Below, piece after piece: positions 16,396 to 26,189 of a stretch of DNA of 64,000 bases. The DNA is from Rhizobium johnstonii 3841 (GTDB lineage: Bacteria > Pseudomonadota > Alphaproteobacteria > Rhizobiales > Rhizobiaceae): positions 806,001 through 870,000 of the forward strand of contig NC_008378.1 of the NCBI RefSeq assembly GCF_000009265.1, written 5' to 3'. The notes below the pieces were generated by a model. That model was not told the DNA's origin and did not search any database. It saw only the letters and a list, made by a program, of their open reading frames with translations. The position numbers and the translations under genes are program-made. How positions within the stretch are numbered: the stretch's first letter is position 1; each line of letters starts with the position of its first letter.

Positions 16396-17424
16396 TTGCG
16401 CAAATTTCTAAGCACGACCGCATTGGCGGTCCTTACATCGACGCTTTTCGCCGGCGCGGCCAGCGCGGACGCGGAAAATCCGTTCCGCTGCAAGCCCGGT
16501 GAAAAATACGTCATGAACGTCATGGTATCGGGCGTCGAATATTGGTTCCCGGTCTATGAAATGTTCAAGCAGGCCGGTCAGCAGCTCGGTTGCGAGACGG
16601 CCTATACCGGCACGCCGGAATATGACGTCAACAAGCAGATCGCCACTTTCGACCAGGCGCTGGCCCAGAACCCGGCCGGTATTCTCGTTCACCCGATGAA
16701 CTCCGACCCGTTCATCGAGCCGATCAACCGGGCGATCGACCAGGGCACGGCGGTCGTGACCTTCGCGGCCGATGCGCCGCTTTCCAAGCGCATCTCGTTC
16801 GTCACGTCGGACAATACCCGCGAAGGCACTTATGCGGCCGACGCGATTGCCGAAAAGATGGGTGGCAAGGGTGAGTATGCCGTTCTCGAAAATCCGGGCC
16901 AGGACAACCACGACAAGCGTATCGCCGCCTTCATCGCCCGTATGGAGGAAAAATATCCTGATATGAAGCTGGTCGGCCGCGCTGCGTCCAACCAGGACCC
17001 GAACAAAGCCTATCAGGGTCTGATGAGCTTGGTGCAGGCACATCCGAACATTGGCGCCGTCTTCATGCCGGAAGCGAATTCGGCCATCGGCGCTTCGCAG
17101 GCCAATAAGGAAAGCGGCGGCAAGATCCTCGTGATGTGCGCCGACGTCAACGCCAACATTCTCGACATGATCAAGGCGGGCGAAGTGTTCGGCTCGATCA
17201 ACCCGAACCAGGGCATGCAGGGTTACATGGGCTTCATGCTCCTGTGGCTTGCCAAGCATCCGGAACTCATCGACCCGATGAACGACGCCAAGCGCGTCGG
17301 CTTCAATCCGATGAGCATTCCGTTCGTCGACAACGGCTTGTCGATCGTCACGGCTGCCAATGCCGACGATTTCTACTGGGACAAGTATCTGAAGCGGCGG
17401 GGCACCAAAGGCATCGAGGAGTAA
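16396..17424 (+). CDS. Sugar ABC transporter periplasmic binding protein
   Basis: A 342-residue type-1 periplasmic binding protein (ribose/Xyl/Ery class). I place the start at TTG 16396, because GAGGAGGAAAC precedes it and it yields a clean signal peptide ending LFAGAASADA. The ATG at 16252 would put about 48 unrelated residues before the leader. The mature protein shows GILVHPMNSDPFIEPINRAI and the hinge region typical of LacI/RbsB folds (GAVFMPEANSAIGASQANKE). Ligand probably a sugar or polyol, given the downstream kinase and dehydrogenases. First gene of a nine-gene operon. Confidence 0.88.
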   Translation: MRKFLSTTALAVLTSTLFAGAASADAENPFRCKPGEKYVMNVMVSGVEYWFPVYEMFKQAGQQLGCETAYTGTPEYDVNKQIATFDQALAQNPAGILVHPMNSDPFIEPINRAIDQGTAVVTFAADAPLSKRISFVTSDNTREGTYAADAIAEKMGGKGEYAVLENPGQDNHDKRIAAFIARMEEKYPDMKLVGRAASNQDPNKAYQGLMSLVQAHPNIGAVFMPEANSAIGASQANKESGGKILVMCADVNANILDMIKAGEVFGSINPNQGMQGYMGFMLLWLAKHPELIDPMNDAKRVGFNPMSIPFVDNGLSIVTAANADDFYWDKYLKRRGTKGIEE

Positions 17425-17490
17425 GCCTTTGTGCCGGCTGTCCGGGGGCAGGAAACTCCGGACAGCCACCGCGAGCGGGAGGAGGAGACG

Positions 17491-19032
17491 ATGATGGCGT
17501 CGGTGCCGGTTTTGGAAATCCGCAATGTCAGCAAGCACTTCGGTGCGGTGAAGGCGTTGACGGAGGTGAGCTTCAGCCTGGAGAAGGGCGAGGTTCATGC
17601 GCTTTGCGGCGAAAACGGCGCGGGCAAGTCGACGCTGATGAACATCATTGCCGGCGTGCTGCAGCCGACCGAGGGGGATGTTCTCGTCGATGGCGCGCCG
17701 GTAAAGGTGACGTCGCCGGCCGTGGCGCAATCGCTCGGGCTTGGCCTCGTGCATCAGGAAATCGCGCTCTGCCCCGATGCGACGGTGGCCGAGAACATGT
17801 TCATGGCCGCGACCAACCGCCGCCGCTCGCCTTTCATGAATTATGGCCGGCTGGAGCGGGATGCGCAGGTCGTGATGAACCGTCTGGCGCCGATCGACGT
17901 GCGCCGCAAAGTCGGCGACTTGTCGATTTCCAGCCAGCAGCTTGTCGAGATCGCCAAGGCGCTGACGCTCGATTGTCGGGTGCTGATCTTCGACGAACCG
18001 ACGGCGGCTTTGACGGAATCGGAGACGCAGGTCCTGTTCGCAATCATCCGCGACCTCAAGGCGCAGGGTATTTCGATCATCTATATCAGCCACCGCATGG
18101 CCGAAATCTTCAGCCTGTGCGACCGGGTCACCGTGTTTCGCGATGGCCGTTATGTCTCGATGGAGAAGGTGGCGGACGTGACGCCGGATGATGTTGTGCG
18201 CCGCATGGTCGGGCGCGAGATCACCCAGCTCTATCCGGAAAAGCAGGCGCCGGCGGAGCGGACCGATGAGATCATTCTGAGCGTCCGCAATCTCGGCGAC
18301 GGCAGCCGCTTCACGGATGTCAACTTCGACCTGCGCAAAGGGGAAATTCTCGGCGTCGGCGGGCTGATCGGCTCAGGCCGCACCGAGATAGCCGAAGGTA
18401 TTTGCGGGTTGCGGCCGGTCATCGACGGCAAGGTGCAACTGCATGGACAGCGGCTGCGGGCGCGCTCCTATGCGCAGGCAGCGCAGGCGGGCGTCGTCTA
18501 CCTGTCGGAAGACCGGAAAGGCTCCGGCATATTCCTCGATCTTTCCATTGCCCAGAACATTGCCGTTCTCGATTTGAAATCGCTGACCGGACCGCTGGGA
18601 CTGTTGAATTCCAAGGCCGAGGCGGATCGTGCCCACAACCTGGTCCGGCGGCTCGGCGTGCGGATGGGTGGCATCGACATGCCGGTGTCGTCGCTGTCGG
18701 GCGGAAACCAGCAGAAGGTGGCGATTGCCAAGCAACTGGCGGTCGATCCCAAGGTCATCCTGATGGATGAGCCGACCCGCGGCATCGATGTCGGCGCCAA
18801 ATCGGAAATCCATCGGCTGCTGCGCGATCTCGCGCGCTCCGGCATCGGCATCGTCGTCATCTCGTCGGAACTGCCGGAGCTTCTCGGTCTGTGCGATCGG
18901 GTGCTGGTCATCCACGAAGGCACCGTGGCAGGCGAGGTCGAGGGCGAGGCGATGACGGAGGAAGCGATCATGCGGCTCGCCTCGGGTATCGGCGGTCACA
19001 ACAATTCAAAGGCATCAGAGCATGCCGCATAG
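17491..19032 (+). CDS. Sugar ABC transporter ATPase (tandem)
   Basis: A 513-residue protein with two ABC cassettes, as in RbsA/EryE. Cassette one has Walker [10 protein letters not shown] (near residue 38) and Walker [12 protein letters not shown]. Cassette two has a degenerate nucleotide site (GLIGSGRTE), signature LSGGNQQK and Walker [16 protein letters not shown] 17491 follows GAGGAGGAGACG, the better of the possible starts. It energises uptake with the permease at 19061, whose upstream open frame overlaps this stop. Confidence 0.92.
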
Positions 19033-19060
19033 GGAAAAAGCAGGGGCAGGAGACAGGGTC

Positions 19061-20053
19061 ATGGCGGACGCTACATTGGCAACGGCACATCAGGCACGCG
19101 CGCCCGGCTGGAAACGGCTGGGGACGATGCGCGAGGCGGGACTGATCGCGATCATCCTGGCGCTCTGCATCGTCATGAGTTTTGCCTCGCCGCATTTTCT
19201 GACGCTCGGCAACTTCCGGGCGATGCTGATGTCGTTCTCGGTGGAAGGGATCGTCGTCGTCGGCATGACCATCCTGTTGATCGTCGGCGGCATCGACCTG
19301 TCGGTCGGCTCGGTCGTCTGCTTCTCGATGGTGCTGTCGGGCTCGCTGTTCCTGATGGGGCTCGATCCGTGGAGCGCATCTCTGATCGGCATTCTTGCCA
19401 GCGGCCTGATCGGCTGTGCCATGGGCTTCTTCGTCACGGTCGTCGGGCTCAATCACTTCATCACCTCGCTTGCGGCGATGGTCATCGTGCGCGGTATCTG
19501 CCTGATCATCACCAAGGGCACGCCGCTGTCGCTGTTCACCTTGCCACCCTCGTTCAAGGCGGTCGGGCAGGGCACATTCTATGGCGTCCCCTATGTGATC
19601 CTGATTTTTGTTGCGGTCGTCGTGCTGTTCGATTTCCTGCTGCGCCGGGCAACCGCCTTCCGCAAGGTGTTCTACACCGGCAGCAACGAGAAGGCGGCGC
19701 TCTATTCCGGTATCAAGACCAACCAGGTGAAGTTCTGGGTGACGGTGCTCTGCGCCACGCTGTCCGGTGTCGCCGGGGTGATCTACATGTCCCGCTTCGG
19801 TGCCGCGACCCCGACCTTTGGCGTCGGCATGGAACTCAACATCATCGCAGCCGCGGTGATCGGCGGTGCGTCGCTGAATGGCGGCTCCGGCACGATCCTG
19901 GGCGCAATCCTCGGTATTGCCCTGCTGTCGGTCGTAACAAGCTCATTGATCTTGCTCGACGTGTCTGTCTATTGGCAAGACATGATCAAAGGCTGCATTC
20001 TGCTTGCCGCCGTCTCGATCGACCATTTCCTGCACAAGCGGAAGGCTGCCTGA
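19061..20053 (+). CDS. Sugar ABC transporter permease
   Basis: A 330-residue RbsC-type permease with eight or more membrane helices. Signatures include GGIDLSVGSVVCFSMVLSG and the conserved end-helix region IIAAAVIGGASLNGGSGTI. I chose ATG 19061 (GGAG nine bases upstream) over the more distant 19022, because it leaves a usual-length cytoplasmic leader. It ends one base before the SorC regulator start, so translation is effectively coupled. No second permease gene is present, so it probably acts as a homodimer. Confidence 0.9.
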   Translation: MADATLATAHQARAPGWKRLGTMREAGLIAIILALCIVMSFASPHFLTLGNFRAMLMSFSVEGIVVVGMTILLIVGGIDLSVGSVVCFSMVLSGSLFLMGLDPWSASLIGILASGLIGCAMGFFVTVVGLNHFITSLAAMVIVRGICLIITKGTPLSLFTLPPSFKAVGQGTFYGVPYVILIFVAVVVLFDFLLRRATAFRKVFYTGSNEKAALYSGIKTNQVKFWVTVLCATLSGVAGVIYMSRFGAATPTFGVGMELNIIAAAVIGGASLNGGSGTILGAILGIALLSVVTSSLILLDVSVYWQDMIKGCILLAAVSIDHFLHKRKAA

Positions 20054-20054
20054 T

Positions 20055-21059
20055 ATGCCGATAGCCAAGCTCAAACCCGCAAATGCGCCGCGCGAGGAAA
20101 TCGTCATCGCCCGGCAGATGCACCAGGCTCTGGTCCTGCATTTCCTCGAGGGACTGACACAGGCGCAGATTGCCGATCAGCTCGGCATCTCGCACGCCAC
20201 CGTCAACCGGCTGATCAAGCGCGGCCGCCAGCTCGGCCTGGTCGAGATCAAGATCAAGTCGCCGGTCGAGCCGCTGGTCGATATGGAAGAACGGCTACGC
20301 GCACTTGGCGGCATCGGCCGCGCAGTGGTGGTGCCGACAGTGTCCGACAATCCGCAGACGGCGCTTCAAGCCGTCGGCGAAGCGGCTGCAAGGTTGCTGC
20401 TGGAAGAGATCACCGACGGCGATACGATCTGCATCACTGGCGGCAAAGGGGTGAGCGCCGTCGTTGCCGGTCTGCAGCCGCCGCGTCGGTTCAATGTCGA
20501 GGTCATTCCAGCAACCGGCTGCGTCCAGGGTAAACACTATACCGACGTCAATCATGTCTCGACCTTGATGGCCGATCGGCTTGGGGGACGTTCCTACCAG
20601 ATCCATGCGCCCCTCTTTGCCGATGATGCCGAGCAGCGGGCGATGCTGATCAACATGCGTTCCGTCGCAGACGTTTTCAAACGGGCGCGCGAAGCGAAGG
20701 TAGCGGTGGTCGGCATCGGCTCGATCCTGTCGGACGATTCGAGCTATTACGACCTGCATCCGTCCTCGAGCACAGACCGCGCTGCGATCGAGCGCTCCGG
20801 CGCCTCCTGCGAATTGCTGGCGCATCTGCTCGATGATCATGGCCAGGTCTGCGACTACAGCCTCAACCGTTCGCTGGTGTCGCTGACGCTGCCGGAATTC
20901 GCCTCGATCCCCACCAAGATCGGTGTGGCGAGCGGGCCGAACAAGGCAGGCCCGATCCTCAGCGTTCTGCGCGGCAATCATCTGGATACGCTGGTGACCG
21001 ATGAGGCGACGGGTGCGCGGGTGCTGGCACTGGCGAATGGCGAAGGAAAATGGGCATGA
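20055..21059 (+). CDS. SorC/DeoR-type sugar-binding regulator
   Basis: A 334-residue regulator of the SorC family (as EryD, LsrR, DeoR of Bacillus). The HTH is near residues 25-50 (LTQAQIADQLGISHATVNRL). The C-terminal sugar-binding domain has VVVPTVSDNPQTALQAVGEA, ICITGGKGVSAVVAGL and a final DEATGARVLAL. It would respond to a phosphorylated intermediate of the pathway and bind upstream of the operon, probably at 16233. It is embedded between transport and catabolic genes. Its stop overlaps the next start (ATGA at 21056). Confidence 0.9.
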   Translation: MPIAKLKPANAPREEIVIARQMHQALVLHFLEGLTQAQIADQLGISHATVNRLIKRGRQLGLVEIKIKSPVEPLVDMEERLRALGGIGRAVVVPTVSDNPQTALQAVGEAAARLLLEEITDGDTICITGGKGVSAVVAGLQPPRRFNVEVIPATGCVQGKHYTDVNHVSTLMADRLGGRSYQIHAPLFADDAEQRAMLINMRSVADVFKRAREAKVAVVGIGSILSDDSSYYDLHPSSSTDRAAIERSGASCELLAHLLDDHGQVCDYSLNRSLVSLTLPEFASIPTKIGVASGPNKAGPILSVLRGNHLDTLVTDEATGARVLALANGEGKWA

Positions 21060-22051
21060 GCGGACAGCAATTGACACGTGAGATCGGCAAATCGGGCGTT
21101 TCCGCCTCGGCGGTGGGATTGGGCACCTGGGCGATCGGCGGCTGGATGTGGGGCGGAACCGACGAGGCCGAATCCATCGCCGCAATCCGGGCATCGCTCG
21201 ATGCCGGCGTGACGCTGATCGACACGGCGCCGGCCTATGGGCTCGGGCGTTCCGAGGAGATCGTCGGCAAGGCGCTGACCGGGCGCCGCGACAAGGCTGT
21301 CATCGCCACCAAATGCGGCCTTGTCTGGCATACGCAGAAGGGCCGTCATTTCTTCGATCAGGACGGCAAGCCGGTGCACCGTTATCTCGGCCGCGACGCG
21401 ATCCTGCATGAGGTCGAGGAAAGCCTGAGGCGGCTCGGAACCGACTATATCGACCTCTACATCACCCATTGGCAGGACCCGACGACCCCTGTCGAGGAAA
21501 CGATGAGGGCGCTGGAAGACCTGCGTACATCGGGCAAGATCCGGGCGATCGGCGCAAGCAATGTCAGCCCCGACGACCTCAATGCCTATATCGCTGCCGG
21601 TGGTCTCGATGCGATCCAGGAGCGGTTCAGCATGATCGACCGGGAGATCGAGGCGGAGCTTCTGCCGCTGACCAAGGCCAACAGCATTGCGACGCTGAGC
21701 TACTCGTCGCTGGCCTTGGGGTTGCTGTCCGGCACCATCGGTCCTGACCGGGTGTTCTCAGGCGACGACCAGCGCAAGGGCAATCCGCGCTTTTCGGTCG
21801 ACAACCGCCAGAAGGCAGCGGCGCTGGCCGACGCCATCCGGCCGGTCGCCGAAAAACACGGCGCCAGCATCGCCCAGATCGTGATTGCCTGGACGCTGGC
21901 GCAGCCGGGCGTCACCTTTGCACTTTGCGGCGCGCGCAATCCGGTACAAGCGCTCGACAATGCGCGGGCCGGGACCGTCCGGCTGGATGCGGCCGATCTT
22001 GCGGCCATCGATACGGCCATAGCGGCGAAACTGACTGACATGGACAGGTAG
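21056..22051 (+). CDS. Aldo-keto reductase
   Basis: A 331-residue TIM-barrel NAD(P)H oxidoreductase. The catalytic tetrad regions are visible: LIDTAPAYGLGRSEEIVG (Asp, Tyr), ATKCGL (Lys) and ITHWQDP (His). The C-terminal cofactor loop FALCGARNPVQALDNARA is characteristic. ATG 21056 overlaps the regulator stop; 21050 is an alternative. It probably interconverts a sugar aldehyde and a polyol in this pathway. Direction and substrate are not decided by sequence. Confidence 0.9.
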   Translation: MSGQQLTREIGKSGVSASAVGLGTWAIGGWMWGGTDEAESIAAIRASLDAGVTLIDTAPAYGLGRSEEIVGKALTGRRDKAVIATKCGLVWHTQKGRHFFDQDGKPVHRYLGRDAILHEVEESLRRLGTDYIDLYITHWQDPTTPVEETMRALEDLRTSGKIRAIGASNVSPDDLNAYIAAGGLDAIQERFSMIDREIEAELLPLTKANSIATLSYSSLALGLLSGTIGPDRVFSGDDQRKGNPRFSVDNRQKAAALADAIRPVAEKHGASIAQIVIAWTLAQPGVTFALCGARNPVQALDNARAGTVRLDAADLAAIDTAIAAKLTDMDR

Positions 22052-22063
22052 CGGATCGCCATC

Positions 22064-23812
22064 ATGAAACGGCAAGAGATATTGGACGGGCTCCGCCAGA
22101 GCCCGAAGGTGGACGTCTGTGTCATCGGCGGCGGCATCAACGGCATCAGCGTCTTTCGGGAGCTGTCGCTGCAGGGGCTGAACGTGCTGCTCGTCGAGAA
22201 ACACGACTATTGCTCCGGGGCCAGTTCGGCGCTGTCGCGCATGGTGCATGGCGGGCTTCGCTATCTTGAAAACGGCGAATTCAAGCTGGTGCAGGAATCG
22301 CTGGTCGAGCGGGACCGGCTGTTGCGCAATGCGCCGCATTACGTCGCGCCGCTGCCGACGACGGTGCCGGTGTTCGATATCTTTTCCGGCCTCGGCAATG
22401 GCATCGTCCGCTTCCTGGGTCTCAGCCGCCGCCCGAGCCGGCGTGGCGCTATCGCCATCAAGGCAGGCCTGAGCATCTATGATTTCCTGACCCGCAAGCG
22501 GGCACTGATGCCGCGCCACCAGTTTCGCGGCCGACGCACGACGCTTGCCAAGTGGCCGGCGCTCAATCCCGACATCAAGAGTTCCGCCACCTATTTCGAC
22601 GCCTGGGTCAGCCATCCGGAGCGGCTCGGCATCGAGCTTCTGCAGGATGGTCTATCAGCAGAGTTCGGGGCGATGGCGCTGAACTATGCGGAACTGCGGC
22701 GGACAGAGGATGGTCAGTACCGTGTCGAAGACCAGATCGGCGGCGCGTCCGTTGCCGTCAAACCGGCGCTGATCATCAACGCCACCGGCGGCTGGATCGA
22801 CATCGCCAATCAGACCCTGTTTTCGCCGGAAGCGCGGCCGGCTCCGCTGATGGGCGGCACAAAGGGCTCGCATCTGATCGTCGACAATGCGGACCTGCGC
22901 GACGCACTCGCCGATCACATGATCTACTATGAAAACGAGGACGGGCGGATCTGCATCCTGTTTCCCTATCTCGGCAAGGTTCTCGTCGGTTCCACCGATA
23001 TCCGCGTCGACGATCCGGAAACGGTGCGCTGCGAGGCGGACGAGCGGGACTATATCCTGCAATCGCTCGCCTTCGTGCTGCCTGATATCGCCGTCCGGCC
23101 GGAACAGATCGTTTTCCAGTTTTCCGGCGTGCGGCCGCTGCCGGCCAGCACCGACAGTTTTACCGGGCGCATTCCGCGCGATCATTTCTGCACGGTCGTA
23201 GAGCCGAAGGATGGCGGCCCACCGGTTCTGTGCATGATCGGCGGCAAGTGGACGACATTCCGGTCCTTCGGGGAACTGGCCGCCGACATGGCTCTGGAAC
23301 GGCTAGACAGGCAGCGCCGTGTTGCGACAACCGATCGGCCGATCGGCGGCGGGCAGGCATTTCCCGCCAACGCGCCTGTCTGGCTTGCGCAGGCGGCGGC
23401 CAGCAAAGGCCTTTCCATCCGGCGCATGGCTGAGCTGTTTGCCCGATACGGCACGGACGCGGAGGCGGTTGCCGGTTTCATCGCGGCCGGCCCCGATGCA
23501 GTGCTGCCGCACGCCGGCTACTCGGTGCGCGAATTGCAGTTCCTGATCCGCGGTGAAGCGGTGGAACATCTGGACGACCTGCTTTTACGGCGCACAACGC
23601 TTGCCGTTTCGGGCGAGCTTACGCTCGACATGATGGATGCCGTACTCGACCTGCTGGCGCAGGAAAAGCACTGGACGCTCGCGCATCACGCCCGTGAGCG
23701 CGACCGTTTTCTCACCCTTCTCACCGAACGCCACGGCGTCGACGAAGACATGCTTTCCGCAAGGAACGAACCAAGGAGCATAGAATGCGACACAACAGCA
23801 AAGTCCGGATGA
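22064..23812 (+). CDS. GlpD/EryB-type FAD-dependent dehydrogenase
   Basis: A 582-residue FAD protein of the glycerol-3-phosphate dehydrogenase family. The FAD motif VIGGGINGISV is at about residues 21-31, then the S-SALSRMVHGGLRYLENGEF block typical of GlpD, and the C-terminal helical domain follows after about 390. Length exceeds E. coli GlpD (501) and is like the erythritol-phosphate dehydrogenase EryB. Its partners, a LyxK/EryA-like kinase and a SorC regulator, suggest oxidation of a phosphorylated polyol with electrons going to quinone. It overlaps the next gene by 28 nt. Confidence 0.88.
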   Translation: MKRQEILDGLRQSPKVDVCVIGGGINGISVFRELSLQGLNVLLVEKHDYCSGASSALSRMVHGGLRYLENGEFKLVQESLVERDRLLRNAPHYVAPLPTTVPVFDIFSGLGNGIVRFLGLSRRPSRRGAIAIKAGLSIYDFLTRKRALMPRHQFRGRRTTLAKWPALNPDIKSSATYFDAWVSHPERLGIELLQDGLSAEFGAMALNYAELRRTEDGQYRVEDQIGGASVAVKPALIINATGGWIDIANQTLFSPEARPAPLMGGTKGSHLIVDNADLRDALADHMIYYENEDGRICILFPYLGKVLVGSTDIRVDDPETVRCEADERDYILQSLAFVLPDIAVRPEQIVFQFSGVRPLPASTDSFTGRIPRDHFCTVVEPKDGGPPVLCMIGGKWTTFRSFGELAADMALERLDRQRRVATTDRPIGGGQAFPANAPVWLAQAAASKGLSIRRMAELFARYGTDAEAVAGFIAAGPDAVLPHAGYSVRELQFLIRGEAVEHLDDLLLRRTTLAVSGELTLDMMDAVLDLLAQEKHWTLAHHARERDRFLTLLTERHGVDEDMLSARNEPRSIECDTTAKSG

Positions 23813-24627
23813 ACCGGCTGTTCGGCGGCGGCCGCTGCCTCGACGTGGCGATCGATCACGGCGTCTGCAACGAACCGTCCTTCCTCAACGGGCTGGAGGA
23901 TATTCAGGCCGTCGTCAAGGCCCTGGTTTCTGCCGGGCCGGATGCGATCCAGATGAATTACGGCCAGGCGGACCTGCTGCAGGACGTGCCCGGCAAGGAC
24001 AAGCCGGCGCTGGTCATGCGCATCGACATGGGCAATCCCTATAATCGGATCCGCCACCGCGACATGTGGGCGGTGCTGCAGAACGAGGCCGAACCGTTGA
24101 TCGGCGCGATCGAAATGGATGCAGCCTGCGTCGTCGTCAACCTGTTCATGCTGCCGGACGAGCCGGACCTGTTCCGCCAATGCGTGCAGAACATTTCCCG
24201 CGTGCGGGCCGATTGCGACAAGTATGGCATGCCGCTGATGATCGAGCCGCTGGTGATGCAGCCGGTCACCGAAAAGGGCGGCTACATGGTTGATGGCGAT
24301 GCCGACAAGATCGTTACGTTGACGCGGCTTGCCCGCGAGATGGGGGCGGATATCGTCAAGGCGGATCCGACCACCAATGCCGAGGATTTCCACAGAGTGG
24401 TGGAAGCAGCCCGTTGCCCGGTCCTGGTGCGCGGCGGCGGCAAGGAAGATCTTCGTGCCGTCTTTGACAAATCCGCCGCCTTGATGCGGCAGGGCGCAAT
24501 GGGCATGGTCTATGGGCGCAACATCTATCAGCACGCCAATCCGAGTGCGGTGGTGGGCGGGCTGATGGCGATCGTGCACGAGGGTGCGAGCGGCGAACAG
24601 GCCTTTGCGCTCTACCAGCAGCGCTGA
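23785..24627 (+). CDS. DhnA/LsrF-family class I aldolase
   Basis: A 280-residue TIM-barrel aldolase of the DhnA/LsrF/FbaB group. The Schiff-base lysine is Lys192 in ADIVKADPTT, the phosphate-binding C-terminal region is VRGGGKEDLRAVFD, and GMVYGRNIYQHANP follows. ATG 23785 has AAGGAGC upstream, inside the preceding gene's 3' end. The gene probably cleaves or forms a phosphorylated ketose, giving a triose-level product. Erythritol loci normally lack an aldolase like this, so the operon uses a different lower pathway. Confidence 0.88.
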   Translation: MRHNSKVRMNRLFGGGRCLDVAIDHGVCNEPSFLNGLEDIQAVVKALVSAGPDAIQMNYGQADLLQDVPGKDKPALVMRIDMGNPYNRIRHRDMWAVLQNEAEPLIGAIEMDAACVVVNLFMLPDEPDLFRQCVQNISRVRADCDKYGMPLMIEPLVMQPVTEKGGYMVDGDADKIVTLTRLAREMGADIVKADPTTNAEDFHRVVEAARCPVLVRGGGKEDLRAVFDKSAALMRQGAMGMVYGRNIYQHANPSAVVGGLMAIVHEGASGEQAFALYQQR

Positions 24628-24659
24628 GCAGCGATCTCGAACCTTGGGAGGGGTTCTGC

Positions 24660-26189
24660 ATGGGAAACTATCTTTTGGGGCTCGACGCCGGAAACACCGT
24701 CATCAAGGCGGTGATTTTCGACCGGGCGGGCAACGAGATCGCAGCTGCGTCCGAAGAAGGACACAGCCGCATGCCGAGCCCGGGGCATGTCGAGCGGGGT
24801 CTGGACGAATTATGGGCGAATGCCCGCCAGGTCATCCGCGCTTGCATCGAAAAGGCAGAGATCCAGCCGGAGGAAATTGCCGCGATCGGTTGCGCCGGGC
24901 ATGGCAACGGTCTCTATGCGCTTGATCGCGACGGCGCTCCGCTGCTCGGCATCCAGTCGCTCGACACGCGGGCGGCCGGGCTGGTCGATGAATGGCGAGA
25001 GGCCGGCGTTGGTGACCGGACCTATCCGATTGCTCGCCAGCGTCCGTGGCCATCCCAGACGCCGACATTGCTTGCCTGGCTGAAGCGTCATCGGCCGGAT
25101 CTGTTCAACCGCATCGGTACGGTGTTCTTCTCCAAGGATTTCGTCGTCAACCGCCTGACCGGCCGCCGCGTCAGCGAGGTGTCCGACATGTCGGGGGCCG
25201 GTCTGCTCGATCTTGCCGCGCGCCGCTACGACAAGGGGCTGATGGAAGCCTATGGATTGGACGATTGCATGGACCTCTTGCCGCCGCTCATCGAAAGCGC
25301 CGACATTGCCGGTACGATAACGGACGAGGTGGCGACGCAAACCGGGCTTGCCGCCGGTACGCCTGTGGTCGGCGGGCTGTTCGACGTTGTCGCCTCGGCG
25401 CTCGGCTCGGGCGTTTCGCGCACTGGCAGCGCCTCGATCATTGCCGGCACCTGGAGCATCAACCAGGTCGTTATAGATAGTCCCGACCTCGACGGGCCGG
25501 TCTTCATGTCCTCGACCTTCGATCGCAGCCGTTACATGGCGATGGAGAACAGCGCCACCTCGGCTGCCAATCTCGAATGGCTGGTGCGGGAGTTTTTCGA
25601 AGGCGTGCATGCGGAAGGCGTTTCGCCCTTCGATGCCTGCTGCGCACTGGCCGGGGCGATCGAGCCCGCGGCAGACGACCCGCTCTACCATCCGTATCTC
25701 TATGGCGCCCAGCAGGACGGCCACGCACGCGCCGGCTTCTACGGCATTGCCGGCTGGCACACCAAGGGGCATCTGGTTCGCGCGCTTCTCGAGGGTGTCG
25801 CCTTCGGTCATCGCCAGCACATCGAGACGATCCGAAAGGCCGGCGCGGTGTTCAACGAGGCGGTGCTCTCCGGCGGCGGCTCGCGCAGCCTGATCTGGCC
25901 GCAGATCTTTGCCGATGTGCTCGGCGTACCCGTCACCGTCGCCCGCTCGCGCGAAACCGGTGCACTGGGGGCGGCGATCGCGGCCGGAACCGGTGTCGGC
26001 GTCTTCGCGGACTTCGGCGCTGGTGCTGCGGCCATGGTCCGGACCGAGCGCCATTATCGCCCGGATGTCTCGCTTGAGGCGCATTACGCGCGGCGCTACG
26101 CTCTCTATCAGGATATCGCCGAAGCGATGGCACCGCTCTGGCGGCGTCTGACGGCGGTCCCGCCGGCGGCAGCGGGGGCGGCGGCGTGA
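24660..26189 (+). CDS. FGGY carbohydrate kinase, LyxK/EryA-like
   Basis: A 509-residue FGGY sugar kinase. The N-terminal ATPase strand is NYLLGLDAGNTVIKAVIFD, then VVGGLFDVVASALGSG near residue 245 and the C-terminal ATP-binding block AVLSGGGSRSLIWPQIFADV. By eye it is very close to E. coli L-xylulose kinase LyxK over its whole length, and is of EryA type. It would phosphorylate a ketose or polyol after import. ATG 24660 has GGGAGGGG nine bases upstream. Overlap with the GMC gene is four bases. Confidence 0.88.
   Translation: MGNYLLGLDAGNTVIKAVIFDRAGNEIAAASEEGHSRMPSPGHVERGLDELWANARQVIRACIEKAEIQPEEIAAIGCAGHGNGLYALDRDGAPLLGIQSLDTRAAGLVDEWREAGVGDRTYPIARQRPWPSQTPTLLAWLKRHRPDLFNRIGTVFFSKDFVVNRLTGRRVSEVSDMSGAGLLDLAARRYDKGLMEAYGLDDCMDLLPPLIESADIAGTITDEVATQTGLAAGTPVVGGLFDVVASALGSGVSRTGSASIIAGTWSINQVVIDSPDLDGPVFMSSTFDRSRYMAMENSATSAANLEWLVREFFEGVHAEGVSPFDACCALAGAIEPAADDPLYHPYLYGAQQDGHARAGFYGIAGWHTKGHLVRALLEGVAFGHRQHIETIRKAGAVFNEAVLSGGGSRSLIWPQIFADVLGVPVTVARSRETGALGAAIAAGTGVGVFADFGAGAAAMVRTERHYRPDVSLEAHYARRYALYQDIAEAMAPLWRRLTAVPPAAAGAAA

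Noticed and set aside
16408..18093. 561-residue minus-strand reading frame
   Set aside because: Antisense to the sugar binding protein and ATPase genes; composition rich in Arg and His and no recognisable motif.
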